Positions 10,700-21,600 of a stretch of DNA of 64,000 nt are shown here, in pieces. The position numbers and the translations under genes are program-made. Position 1 is the first letter of the stretch; each line of letters begins with the position of its first letter. The notes beneath the pieces are model-generated. The model made no database searches. It saw only the letters and a list, made by a program, of their open reading frames with translations, and was not told the DNA's origin. Source of the stretch: Hydnum rufescens UP504 (lineage: Eukaryota > Basidiomycota > Agaricomycetes > Cantharellales > Hydnaceae); NCBI GenBank assembly GCA_014904985.1, contig MU129085.1:31157-95156 (forward strand). The letters are read 5' to 3'.

Positions 10700-11302
10700 T
10701 CAAATTCTTGCTTGAAGGATGGTATTTGAGGTGGCTTGAATATCTTCGTCTCTATGCACCAATTGGATTCTGTGGATTCCTAGTAATTCTTCTGTGGTTT
10801 GGATAGTTCCCCATTTTAATGTGTACCATGATGCATCTGTGATATTAAATGGAAACACATGATTTATTCCGTAGAGTAGGTAATAGGGGGTGTAGCTGGT
10901 CATTCATTTTACTGTCACTCGGTCCACCCACATGCACAAATAAAAATAGTTTGACCATTTGCTCAGGTTCCCTTTGCATGCAATGAATAGTGAGTTTATC
11001 CAGGTCCTGTGCCTGTGTTCTATCATTCCATTTGCTTCCGGGTGATAAGGGGCGGCTCAGACAATAGGGACATTATATTCATCCACCATTGTTTGAACTA
11101 GTCCATCGAATTCTGTTCTGTTATCCATTGTGATTTGTAATATGCAGCCAAACCAGCACATGACATCCTTGAATAGAAACCAGGTAATGTGCTTACTCAA
11201 GGCCTTATGTAACATTTTTGCTTCCAGCCATCCAGAGAGATCATCCCGAAGATCCACGATATATTTGAATCTGTTTGATACCAGCATATGGACCATGTCC
11301 AT
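10700..11302 (-). pseudogene. Integrase core of Ty3/gypsy
   Basis: The catalytic core shows the first acidic residues in VDLRDD, the second in TMDNRTEFDG (normally DNGTEF) and the glutamate in ANGMIE after a frame break near 11055. A zinc-finger-like region with His and Cys residues precedes it (about 11350-11500). A later PYYLLYG motif typical of gypsy integrases lies at about 10890. In-frame stops near 11055 and 10900 make it nonfunctional. Confidence 0.75.
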
Positions 11303-12714
11303 ATTAAATTTACATAATATGGTATTAATGTAGGTCAGGCTTAAAGTGATTTTTAGTCAGGTTGTGGACCTCAATTGACATTCATGGCATGTCCAGCAAT
11401 ACCAGGCCACACAGGATAGCATATTTGGCCAGAAGAATCTATCAGATAATTTCTTGAAAGTCGGGTCTCATCCATGGTGGCCTGATTTGTTGTGTGCAGC
11501 CTTACATAAGCAAGCTCAATCATCCAGGTTCTTGATAACTTTTAATGGCAATTGACCATTTCTAGGCCTTCTCCACAGGGTTCCTTGATACATAAAATAG
11601 TGTTTGGTGACCTGAATGAATGTCTTGGTGTTCTTGACTCCTGGGGGTATTTTTATGTGTTCCAGGTAGTATTGAATCCTTTCCCAGTAGTCTTTTCCAT
11701 CAGAATCCTTGAGTTTGTGAGGGTGTTCTTTAATTTCTGAATCAGTTTCTGGGTGTTGGGACTGTGAATGTTGGGAGAGTGCTTTGGGATGGTTTTGAAC
11801 AGATGAGTGGGCTTGATAGGAGAGAGCCACAAATCCACCACTTCTTGTTGTATTTTCCTGTGGCTTGATTGAGAGTACTGTGTGATTTTGCCTGAATTCA
11901 ATGATGTCTTCATAGGGTTCCCTTTTGATTCTTGTTGCTGATAGTCTGGATGCTGAGGAACTATGCATGACCCAGTGTTCATATTCTTCAAGAAATTGTG
12001 GCCCAGTGATGAAATGGCCTGGTTCATCTGGTTCCAGTTCATCTTCTGAATTGGCTGAGTCATTTTTGTGTGCTGGGCACCTGGATAATCCATCTGGACC
12101 TTGGTGTTTTGTTGCAGGGACATGGACCAATTCAAAATCGAATAGCTGGATATAGGAAATCCATCGTGACATAGCTGCATTTGGTAATCCTGGTGTGTTG
12201 ATAGTTTGTTTTAGGAATTTGGCATCCACTTCCACTCTAAAATGGATTCCCCAGAGGTCATTTCTTTGGGCTTTGAGTGCTTTGAATAGCCCTTTTAATT
12301 TGATTTGTGGCTGGGAATACTTGGTTTCAGCTTTGTTGTTGGTTACTGAGCCAAAGACAATGGGGTGATGTCCATCTTCCAAGGTTTGATATTCAATCCA
12401 GCCTACTGCAATGATGGAGCTGTCCACTGCAAGTGTTATGAGGCCATAATCCGAGGTGCGTTTGTCTTCTTTTAATACTCTGGCTATGTCAATGTTCAAG
12501 GATTTTCAAGCAGGAAGATTTGTGGAGGCTTCTTTTAGCTGATTCATGGCTTCTTCAGCTTGATTGTTCCATTCGAATTCATTGGGAGTCTTCTTGGTGA
12601 GTAATGTGAGAGGTTTGGCTATCTTGGAAAATTGCCAAATCCAATTTTGAGCAACTCCAACCATTCCCAGGAATCCACAAACTTGTGTTACATTCATTGG
12701 GCATGGCCAGTTCT

Positions 12715-13443
12715 TTATTTTTGTGATGATTCCATGGTGGGTCTTCTTCCTTCCATAGAACAAACATTTCCCACAATGTGTATGAGAGGTGTCACAAGTA
12801 TGAGTTTTGATCCAGAGGCTGTACATCCAGCTTTGATGAAGGTAGTGAATAATTTGTCAATGACCTGAGCAAATTCCCATATGTAACATTGAATCTTTGG
12901 GTTTTCAGAGATAGGTTCGTCATTGTACCACATTTTTGGTCCTTTTCCTGCTACATCATCCACAAAGGCTTTGGCTCTGTCTGGGATCATAGGCCTGATC
13001 ATGTGTATGACCATTTTCATAAATTCTTGCATGGAGTTCATGTATCCTTGGGGCAGTGTTGTGAGCTTTACAGGACCCAATGGTGAATTGCTTGTTGTGA
13101 GTTCTTGGGATTCTTCTGCTAGTTGTCATCCATCATATCCTGCATAGAGATCTGTGACAATATAGACCAAGCATCCCACAAAGCTGTCTGCAAGGTCATT
13201 GATGTTTGGTGGCAATCCTGAGTCTTTAACTGAGACTGTGTTTAGGGGTTGTAAATTGTGGACAATTTGAATGCCTCCTTTAGGTTTTGCTACTGAGAAC
13301 ATTTGGGAACAATAGGAGGACCATGATGTTTTGTATTTTCCAGCTGCCAATTGATCCTTAATCATCTTGATGAGTGTGGCGATAATAGCTTTTGGTTGAC
13401 AAATTGGAGGCAGTTCCCATGGAATGTGAGGGACTGTTTCCAT
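12715..13443 (-). pseudogene. Reverse transcriptase domain of Ty3/gypsy
   Basis: Two adjacent frames cover RT. The first holds the IP.E conserved entry (VPHIPWELPP) and the template-grip region SVAKPKGGIQIVHNLQPLN. The second holds LPQGYMNSMQEF and AFVDDVAGKGP, the polymerase site (F-V-D-D in place of the more common Y-V-D-D). The NSM/VDD spacing and the P.N..I region agree with basidiomycete gypsy elements. A break near 13125 separates the two frames. Confidence 0.8.
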
Positions 13444-14266
13444 AACATAATCAGGGAAGTATTCTGTCTTGAAGATTCCTCATTCAGATTCATCAAATGC
13501 AAGACCCCTTTCCCTTTGAGCAACCACATAGAGCAGCAAGTCCAGTTCTTCTTCTGAAAGGAAGTTGTTGGGGATATTGTCAATTATCTTTTTGACTCAT
13601 TCTGGGGTAAGCTTCTTGGTGTACTGGAAGTCCTTCAAGCTGGGGGATGCATGGGGAGAATGAGAGGCATTATCAATGGAAGATCCTTGTAGGGAAGATG
13701 AATGACTGGTTTTCAAGTGACTCCTAAGGGTATTGGATTTTTCTTCTTTGCATTCCTGATGACCTGGCCAATGCAATAGCTGAAGTTCTCTGCTTTTTTG
13801 GGATATTTGTTGATGAGGGTTGGCTTCAATTTGTTGTAAACATGCACAAGGTTGTCCTCAAGCTGATTTCCTGATGCTGCAGAGGATGATTTCCAAGTTT
13901 CATGAAGGTACCATGCTGATACGCTTTCCTTGTTTATAATGGCATCCATGAGGTACTTGTTTGTGCTTGGATTGAAGTCCTTAGTGCACATTTCTGGGAG
14001 TCATAAGGCCTCTGACAATTCCCTGCCAAGTATTGGAATAAATGGTGAATTTCCTTGTAACGATTGGTCAGATGGGGTTGCCTCTGTGTGATAGTATTCA
14101 TAATTTTGTGGTAGGGGTTTGGGTGCAGTTCAGATCAATGATACTCCATTTGTTCTATATCAATATTGCGGCTGTGCTGGGCTTGCTTTGCTTGTATCTG
14201 GGGGCCATTTGTCTGGTGGTATCACTGCTGCTGCAAGAACAAGTTTATCCTGTTCCCTGGATTTGT

Positions 14267-14692
14267 TCATAAGGGCATGGAGAGAAGCTGATGATCCTGA
14301 TGGGTTCCCTTTTCGTAGACTTGAATGTCCATTCCATGGATTCCGTTTGTAGCTCCTTCATATTTGATTTGAGCACCAACTCCTACTAGCCAGGGTTGTC
14401 CAAGAAGTATATTGTGGCCTTCGAAGCTTCCCTTTTTGACAAAGAAGTGATGATCAAATTGTATTCCTCCTATTTCAATTGGGACATTTTGACAGCATCC
14501 AACTAGGGGTTCAGGTCCACTATTGATTCCTTGCAATGACCAGTTTTGTCCATCATAGTCTATTGGGATGTTTAACCTCTGCTGAACTTCCTGGGAGATG
14601 AGGTTTAATTCAGATCCAGTGTTGATCATGAGTACAACGTCTTTAGTTCCATTTTGTCCTGTGGCCTTGGCTGTGATCTTTCCTGTGTCCAT
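14267..14692 (-). pseudogene. Retropepsin domain with altered active site
   Basis: This is the aspartic-protease segment of the Ty3/gypsy polyprotein. In the intact family the polyprotein is cut by a dimeric protease with a D-T/S-G motif. Here the motif reads MINTGSELNLIS, so the catalytic Asp codon has become Asn (GAT to AAT, seen on the plus strand as ATC to ATT). A later ILLGQPWL strand fits the conserved flap/ILG region. The change removes the catalytic acid, so the domain is dead even where its frame is open. Confidence 0.75.
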
Positions 14693-15310
14693 GGCGAATA
14701 AAGGATTGGGTCCAAGGATTCCTATGAGATTTACTTGTGCTCAATGATGATTTTGTGATTGTTGTGTTTGTGGATATGGCTCTTCATCAAGGTCTTTGGT
14801 CATCATAAGATCATAGTAGTCCTCCAATTCTGCTTCATCATCAGAGTCATAATCAGAGGCTTCCATTGTGGGAAAATGCGGTTTTATAGTAGCATGATTG
14901 ACTGTGAGTGGCTCTCAATTTTAGGATTATATTCACATTTGAGTTTCAGTCCAGCTGCAAGTATTTTGGCAGGTCCATGGGCTGTTCCAAGGAAGTCTCC
15001 AAGAGTTATTTCGACTGTTTGGTTTAGCACCTTCTTTGCTATCTCCTTGTCTTCACAGGCATCTTGAAAGTCCATGGTAAAATGATATGTTGGAGGATTC
15101 TTGGGAATTCATTTGTCTGGTCAAGCTATTTCAATGTCTATCATTTCTTCTTGGGGATTGGTTTGAGGAGGATGAGGTCTTTGATGAGCAGGTTTCTCTG
15201 CAGCAGGTTCATTCAGAACTGAGGAAGGCAGTATTCCAGGTGGATAACCAAACCAGTCAGCCATAATTGTATATCTAGTTAGGCCCTTTTGCCTTGCTTT
15301 TATTCAATCT

Positions 15311-15640
15311 AAGAGCAGGTTTTTAGGTGGGGGCCCCTGGGGCCCACTGGGTGATTTCATGGCATGAGACAAGGGGCCCCATGGGGCCCCTTGCTCTGAA
15401 CCTGCCTTCGGGTATCAGCCCATGTATGAGACCAAGAGGTTCAAGGCCTTGTTCAAGACCAGTCAGAATAGGTACTTTCAATCAGGGTATCGGGATAGGT
15501 CCTGGCAAGCCTGGGAATGCCCCTGAATGGGTGAGCAGGCTATACAGACTTATCGGCAATTGGGATTGTTTATTTATTACTATTTGTTCTCATTATCAGA
15601 TTAATCCCCCTGCCTCCCCCAGATCATAACACATAATTAT
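15311..15640. repeat. GGGGCCCC-rich repeat fragment
   Basis: Several GGGGCCCC/GGGCCC words (15328-15400) interrupt the retroelement just upstream of pol. The same word family marks 21380-21530, 24860-24910 and 46140-46400. No gene is supported. Confidence 0.55.
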
Positions 15641-15926
15641 TCATTTGTTATTATTATACTATTATACATGTATCATAGAGCTTATCCCCCCTCCCTCCTG
15701 GGGTTGCATGTTTATATTTGGCAGGGTTGTGGGTTTTTGTTCAGCAGGGTCGCAGGACTAGTTGGGGGTAGGTGCGAGCAGTGAGGTCAGAAGAATACCT
15801 AGAATAGTACATTAGTGGAAAAAAGAAAAGCCATGCAAAAGGAGCAGCCTGTGCTGCTCCTTTTGCGCAATCTTACATATAGCCTGAGGACTTACCATAA
15901 AAAATCACCACACCCACCGAAGTGGT
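15640..15926 (-). repeat. Outlying FB2 cassette and terminal repeat
   Basis: A TAT-rich tract and CCCCCCTCCCTCCTGGGG (about 15685) resemble the FB1 terminal repeat. Next comes a minus-strand intron-like segment, 15799-15895 (97 nt). It has donor GGTAAGT, branch CTAATG and acceptor TTCTAG, with the hairpin GCAAAAGGAGCAGC..GCTGCTCCTTTTGC at 15835-15867. The B-type hairpin ACCACACCCACC..GGTGGTGTGG follows at 15906-15930. The cassette 'exon' is cut at about 15927 by the LTR-like copy. Confidence 0.65.
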
Positions 15927-15927
15927 G

Positions 15928-17138
15928 TGGAAGATAAAAACATCCAGTATCAGAAAATGCGAATATCCATTGATCCCAGCCATTGGAATGATCATGTGAC
16001 CTATTACAAAATCAATTATGGCTACGCGCAGAAATCGAATTCGTTCTATAACTCCGTCAGTTTTGATTGGAGAGGTACGCCCATATAACTCTCGGAAAGC
16101 CACGATTCATACCTTTCGAATGGTACCAAACACAAGTCGAACGGACCAGAAATGCACTCTCCAGACCAATATTACTGTCAAAATCCGGGATTTTCAGTAA
16201 AAAACGAATTTCTCCGTCAGTTCGTATCCAATCCTCTCGAAACAACCGCGCCTGGAAAGATATAAAAAATCCGCATCCAACGGTACTGAGCACGCGAAGA
16301 ACAGATCAAAACTGAACTCTACAGAACAATATTACTATCAGAATCAACACCCATCAGTAAAAAACGAATTTCTCTGTCAGTTTACACCGGATCTGCTCGA
16401 AACCGCCGCGCCCAGAAAGCTGTTAAAAATCCGCATCGAATGATACCAAGAACGTCTATTACGGATGCAAACTGTTGTTTCTGCATCAAATCCCATCCCA
16501 TGCACTTGTCCCCATTATCAACCAGCAACAAAAACATCTTAACCACTGGACTACAAACAAATTAATCTCTAAGAACTCGGAAATATCCTTTGATTTCATC
16601 TCCCATTGCCACAAATAACTTCTAGAACCTCACAGATAAGAAAGATAACACTCCCTTGACTACCCTTTTGTTCTGTTTATGAATGACTCACCCCCCTTAC
16701 AACCACTTTATGAAAGATATCACCTTCTTAGCAACCCTTTTGTTCTGTTCATGAATGACTCACCTATCTTGCAACCACTTTATGAATGACTCACCTATCA
16801 TGCAACCACTTTATGAATGACTCACCCTCCTTGACAACCCTATTGTTCTCACATATGACTCACCTAGGAGTGAGTCATATTCTTTAAACACAGCCACCTT
16901 CAGAAAGGTATAAAAGCTGGTAGATTTTCCTGTATCCCCCCATCATCTTCTCACTACTGGAATATACTACTGTCTACAAATCTGCTTGCATCTTAAGAGA
17001 GTACTGATCTAAAGCCATCTGGAGCTAAGTCATATACAAGGATTGTTAAGACTAAGTCACTGGAAGCCCTCTACGCGAAATACTGAGCCAAGGATAGTTG
17101 CAGGACCTAAGGTTAGAGTTGCTGGACATCCAAGGAAA
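15928..17138 (+). mobile_element. LTR-like retroelement 5' region, plus-strand copy
   Basis: This 1.2 kb block recurs in inverted orientation at 22160-23296. It contains a repeated enhancer-like region, a TATA box (TATAAAAG, 16909-16916) and, at its 3' end (about 17050-17138), a short gag stretch equivalent to VAGPKVRVAGHP in the other copy. Similarity to the other copy ends at ...CCAAGG (17137), where GGTGAGT follows. I interpret it as an LTR plus the first gag codons of a Ty3/gypsy element. LTR ends (TG..CA) were not identified with certainty. Confidence 0.6.
16684..16916 (+). promoter_or_regulatory. LTR promoter: six TGACTCA sites and a TATA box
   Basis: TGACTCA occurs at 16684, 16756, 16787, 16818 and 16856, and in reverse (TGAGTCA) at 16871. 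The middle sites sit in a roughly 31-base tandem unit with ATGAATGACTCACC and TTGCAACCAC. TATAAAAG follows at 16909. TGACTCA is the consensus for Gcn4/AP-1 type bZIP factors, so amino-acid-starvation or stress control is plausible (inference). The inverted copy near 22430-22520 retains some sites. Confidence 0.6.
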
Positions 17139-17490
17139 GGTGAGTAAAAACAAAGTAAAGTCAGAAGAAGAAAGAAACACATTGACATACTAAATCAAGC
17201 TTAAACTAGTCTAGAGTCCTCTTTAGAATCCGCATTTTGACCAGGAGGACACAAATAGGTACCACAAATAGCAGTAAACAGTTCAATACAACACATATAA
17301 GCCTTTCACAAGCATCCCACGATATATCATTGACTATAGCTAGTCCATACCACAATCTCATCCTCCACTGAATACCATACCTAACTTGTTAGAGAGTGAT
17401 CAACCATCAGAGCAAACCAGCCCATTGAATAAAAACAGAAATACAGTCTCCCATCTACACACTGGCTGAACCAGAGTTTGATTTGACAGT
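17139..17490. other. No supported gene
   Basis: AT-rich stretch after the gag fragment. It starts with a donor-like GGTGAGT and has no long frame on either strand. Confidence 0.4.
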
Positions 17491-19190
17491 CATCGGAGCT
17501 CCCAATCCTTCTTCTATAGCAGGTGTGGCTCATGTGGGTTCTCGGCATTGCATCATTTCGTGTCTTCATTGGGCGGTGGTTTTGTTATCTGGGTGGGCCT
17601 TGTTCAGCGCAGGGTTTTGGGCAGGTCATTGTTCGTGGGTTTGGTGGTCTCTGTTTGGCCATTCATTCTCATTCGGCGGCCCTTCATTTTGTTGGTGGAG
17701 GTTCAGGCGATAACCTAAAAAAATCAAGTGTTAGTTAGACGTTAAAACCGGCGCAAAAAGAGCAGCCTTCGCTGCTCTTTTTGCACCACTGTATGTATAG
17801 ACATTAAAAACAAATTCACCTTAAATTATCACACACCTGCCACAGCAGGTGTGTGGTTAGGGTGGTCTCTCATTAGGCGGGTGCCTGTTCAGTGCATTAT
17901 TGTTTGGCGGGGGCTCATTGGGCAGGTGTTTGTTTGGCGGGCGTTCATTCAGCAGTTGTCTATTCGGTAGATTGTTGTTTGGGAGGGGGCTCATGTGTTC
18001 ATTCGGCGGGTTCTGGTTCAGGCAATATCCTAGAAAAATCAATAATATGTTAGTTAAAATAATAACCAGTGCAAAAAGAGCAGCATTTGCTGCTCTTTTT
18101 GCGTGGTTGCGTACACTACTTACCTTATATATATTACCCCATGCACCCCGCAATGTGTGTGTGGGTTTTTTGTATGGCGGGCCTCTGTTTGGCAGTCTGG
18201 GTTTGGCGGGTTTTGGTTGGGCAGGTGTTCACATGTTGGGGTTTGGTCCGGCAGGCAGTGTTTGTACAGCAGGTTTTTGTATGGCAGGTTTTTGTATGGT
18301 GGGTTTTTGTACAGCGGGTTTTTGTATGGCGGGTTTTTGTATGGCAGGTTTTCGTACGGCGGGTGTTGATTTGGCAGGTTTGGGGTTGCAGGGTTTGGCT
18401 CAGCAGATTTGGGGTCAGGGGTTCATGTGTTTGAGTTCAAGATCTAAAAAAAATCGATAATGTTAGTTAAACTATTACAACATGGCAAGAAGAGCAGCTT
18501 ACGCTGCTCTTCTTGCACCACAAAACAAAAATAAATTTAAAAAAAAACTCATCTTGTAGCACCACACACCCACCATGGCAGGTGTGTGGCACCTCATCTT
18601 GCACCATGGCTACACACCATTGTTCACATGGCTCTTCATGAGGGTAGTCCCCATGTATAATTGGTCCGGTGTAAATAGATGGGGCTGCGGGGGGTTTTGC
18701 GTTGGTATTCGCATGAAAGATGAAAACCTAGAGTTAAAAATAAGTGTCAGTTAAGAAGTAAAAGCAGTGCAAAAAGAGCAGCTTTCACTGCTCTTTTTGT
18801 GCTGTTGTAGCTACTAGAAAGAAACTCACCTAGTGACCACACACCTGCAGTGGTGGGTGTGTGGTCGTCTGTTTCCTTTTCTGGGTGGTTTGCTTGCGAG
18901 AAAGAACGCAACTCAACACCGGGAATTGCCGGTATCCAAAAAGTGCTCAAGTGCCGTATGAATTAGTAGCAAGTAAATGAATGTAGAATAAATAATATAC
19001 AATCAATATTTGCCCAAAAAAATAAAGAAGACCAAGAAAATCAGTCAGAGTCCAATAAGGCATGATATGCTACATTGCAAAGTGGATTGGGCAATTTCTA
19101 CTGTTCAGAATCAGTCCTAATTTGAATATATTGTTCATATGTATGTATCCTACATGGGCGATTAATTATTTCGGATGTTCTCTTTATTTT
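17490..19190 (-). repeat. FB2 left arm: four intron-like cassettes
   Basis: A-type hairpins lie at 17751-17786, 18070-18102, 18484-18517 and 18768-18802. The best intron-like segment is 18728-18829 (102 nt): donor GGTGAGT, acceptor CTCTAG, branch-like CTGAC. B-type hairpins lie at 17828-17856, 18560-18590 and 18836-18866. The minisatellite 'exon' at 18170-18400 has 15-base units (GGCGGGTTTTTGTAT and variants). The 'exons' at 17870-18010 and 18170-18400 read on the minus strand as N-P-P-N-E/K/R-like pentapeptides. Confidence 0.75.
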
Positions 19191-19234
19191 TCTATTTTTT
19201 CACACCTTCAATTCCCTATTTAGGGAATTGAAGG

Positions 19235-21010
19235 TGTGAAAAATAGAAAAATCGAGAGAATGTCCGAGATAATTAATCGCCCATGTAGGATACATACATA
19301 TGAACAATATATTCAAATTAGGACCGATTCTGAACAGTAGAAATTGCCCAATCCACTTTGCAATGTAGCATATCATGCCTTATTGGACTCTGACTGATTT
19401 TCTTGGTCTTCTTTATTTTTTTGGGCAAATATTGATTGTATATTATTTATTCTACATTCATTTACTTGCTACTAATTCATACGGCACTCATGGCATCAGG
19501 CACTTGAGCACTTTTTGGATACCGGCAATTCCCAGTGTTGAGTTGCACTCTTTCTTGCAACTCGTTACCACCACCCAACAAGGCAGCCACCCAGATAAGA
19601 CATGACCACACACCCGCCGCTGCGGGCGTGTGGTCACTAGGTGAGTTCTTTTTTTTCATTAGTAGATACAATGGCACAAAAAGAGCAGCAAAAGCTGCTC
19701 TTTTTGCGCTGCTTTGAATCGTTTACTAGCATATCTTTCATTATTTTCAGGCACAGTGACAACTCACCAAATGAGGCCCCAAACAGCAACAGGACAGATG
19801 GTAACACCAGACGATGTGACAGATGGCAACGCGCCAAACGACAACGCAATAGACAACAATGCCCAATGAGTGGCCCAAGGAACCACACACCCGCTGCAGC
19901 GGGTGTGTGGTGCTATATAAGGTGAGCTCCCCCTCAAGTAGATACACCGCACAAAAAGAGCAGTGAAAGCTGCTCTTTTTGTGCTGGTTTTAATTTCTAA
20001 CTAAAGTATCAATTTTTTAGGTTATTGACTGACCTACAACCAACAAAACAAAGAAAACAACAAATGGAATGGACACCGCCACATGAAGACCTGCCATATG
20101 AACCCCAAGCCCCCTGAAACGATGGCCCACACCACATGAATATGCGCCAGATGGTAACCCATGCGCCAAAGGCTACACAGCAAATGAACACCGCACAGGC
20201 GAAGGACCGCCCACGAAAGACATGAAACAATGCAGAGCCAACGAGTGCCCCATGAACCACACACCCACTGCGGCAGGTGTGTGGTATTCCAAGATGAGTT
20301 TTTATTTTATTTTATATTTATTTTTGTGGTGCAAGAAGAGCAGTGTAAGCTGCTCTTCTTGCGATGCTTTAATGTTTAACTAACACACTTATTTTTCTAG
20401 ATCTTGGACTTGAACCCTGCATGAACCCCCAACACCAACCCCATGACCCGAAACCCTGCGACCTGAAACCCACGACATGAAGCCCCACGACCCCAAACTG
20501 TGACCCGAAGCCCTGCAACCCCAAACCCACCAAACGAAGGCCACCAAGCCAAACCCATGAACGAAACCGCGGAACGGGGTCCTCCAAGTGGAACCCTGGC
20601 CAACAACAGACATATGAACCACACCCGCTGGAGCGGGTGTGTTCATTTCAGGGTTGTTTGTTTGAGTTTCTATGTGACAGCAGCGCAAAAAGAGCAGCGA
20701 AGGCTGCTCTTTTTGCACTGCCTTGAGTTGTAGCTAGCATGCCATATATTGTAGGCCAGAAGCTGACCCCAACCCCATACAACCCCCATCCCCAAACCTG
20801 GTGAGCAACAACCCGGCAAACGAAACCCTGGCGAGCGATGACCTGACAAACGAAACACTGGTGGGTGAGTAACACATAGGAACCACACCCGCTGCAGTGG
20901 GTGTGGTGGTGTAAGGGTTTTTTTTATTGTAGTAGATACAGTTGCACAGAAGGAGCAGCCCTGCCTGCTCTTTCTGTGTTACTGAGGGTGGGCCATTCGG
21001 CCACTGAATG
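19235..21010 (+). repeat. FB2 right arm: five intron-like cassettes
   Basis: A-type hairpins lie at 19674-19710, 19949-19984, 20330-20362, 20683-20718 and 20944-20978. Clear intron-like segments are 19641-19750 (110 nt; GTGAGT..TTCAG) and 19922-20020 (99 nt; GTGAGC, CTAACTAAAG, TTTTAG). The third has ATGAGT where a GTGAGT donor is expected (about 20294), and its acceptor TTCTAG is intact at 20400. The last two are degraded. B-type hairpins lie at 19604-19634, 19882-19912, 20254-20284, 20617-20645 and 20882-20910. Confidence 0.75.
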
Positions 21011-21089
21011 CATGTATATAATATATAATATGGAAAATAAATAATAATAATAATACAATAATAATATCAGAATGAATATTAGTAATAAT

Positions 21090-21121
21090 ATGCTATCCCA
21101 TGAAGCTTCATGGGATAGCAT
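21090..21121. repeat. Perfect 32-bp palindrome
   Basis: ATGCTATCCCATGAAG is followed immediately by its reverse complement, centred on AAGCTT with no loop. Part of it (GAGCTTCATGGG, TTTAGCATA) recurs just downstream at 21132-21155. Confidence 0.85.
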
Positions 21122-21299
21122 GAATTATTACAGGAGCTTCATGGGTTTTTAGCATATAATCTTATGGCCAGGGCTGGCTGCTGCTGACTATACCCATCAG
21201 CAGGGACTCTCAGGTGATGAAGGTAGTCAGGGCTAATGGCACTGACAGTGAGGATGAATGATTCCTTGACTCTAGATATCTTTTTACTATGTGTACTAT

Positions 21300-21600
21300 G
21301 TCAATATCTAGTTTGTCCATCCCTGAATTGAACTCTAAGAAGTAAGGGGGCTCTACTCTTAGAGACTCCTGCCATATGCACAGGGGCCGCCCCTTCGCCG
21401 GTGAGTAGGGTCTGAGGCCATTTCTAGGCCTTAAACATGGCTGTGGGGCCCCTGGGGCCCCTACATCAAGAGTGGGGGCCCCTCGGCATATGGGCACAGA
21501 TGATAATCATACATGAGGGGCCCCCATGGATCTATAGGAAATGATATTATCTATTAGACTAGATAAATTGCAAGGCTAGATGGATAACTTGCTAATTAGG
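21300..21600 (-). repeat. GGGGCCCC repeat, inverted copy of 46080-46480
   Basis: The order TTTGTCCATCCCTGA, TCTAAGAAGTAAGGGG, CTCTTAGAGACT, GGGTCTGAGGCCATTTCTAGG, GGGGCCCCTG and TCATACATGAGGGGCCCCC is found in reverse complement at 46080-46480. The copy here lacks the amplified 20-base units present there. Confidence 0.7.

Larger units (their letters stand above)
10193..15310 (-). mobile_element. Ty3/gypsy retrotransposon pol region, decayed
   Basis: Read on the minus strand, the order is a gag/pol junction region (15075-14884), retropepsin (14692-14267), a linker (13991-13713), reverse transcriptase (13443-12715), connection and RNase H (12826-11516), integrase (11450-10700) and an integrase C-terminal region (10663-10193). 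This PR-RT-RH-IN order defines Ty3/gypsy. Landmarks include FVDD for the RT active site (near 12955), LPQGYMNS in RT, and an IN core with VDLRDD, TMDNRTEF and a later NGMIE. At least six frameshifts or stops separate the pieces, so it cannot be active. The 5' end stops at about 15310, where GGGGCCCC repeats begin. Gag is missing here but occurs on the same strand at 21600-22215. Confidence 0.88.
17490..21010. mobile_element. Fold-back element FB2 (core)
   Basis: A second member of the FB1 family. Its centre (about 19195-19235) has the same CTTCAATTCCCTA..TAGGGAATTGAAG palindrome. The adjoining arms (18960-19195 and 19235-19475) are nearly perfect inverted copies. Four cassettes lie on the minus strand to the left and five on the plus strand to the right. 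The outlying unit at 15640-15926 probably belongs to the left arm, split off by the LTR-like insertion. The right end runs into ATGTATATAATATATAAT and a (TAA)n tract at about 21010, as in FB1. No transposase frame is present. Confidence 0.8.

Noticed and set aside
16909..16916. TATA box as the promoter of a host gene
   Set aside because: The same block with its TATA box recurs inverted at 22.4 kb and leads into gag, so it belongs to a retroelement.
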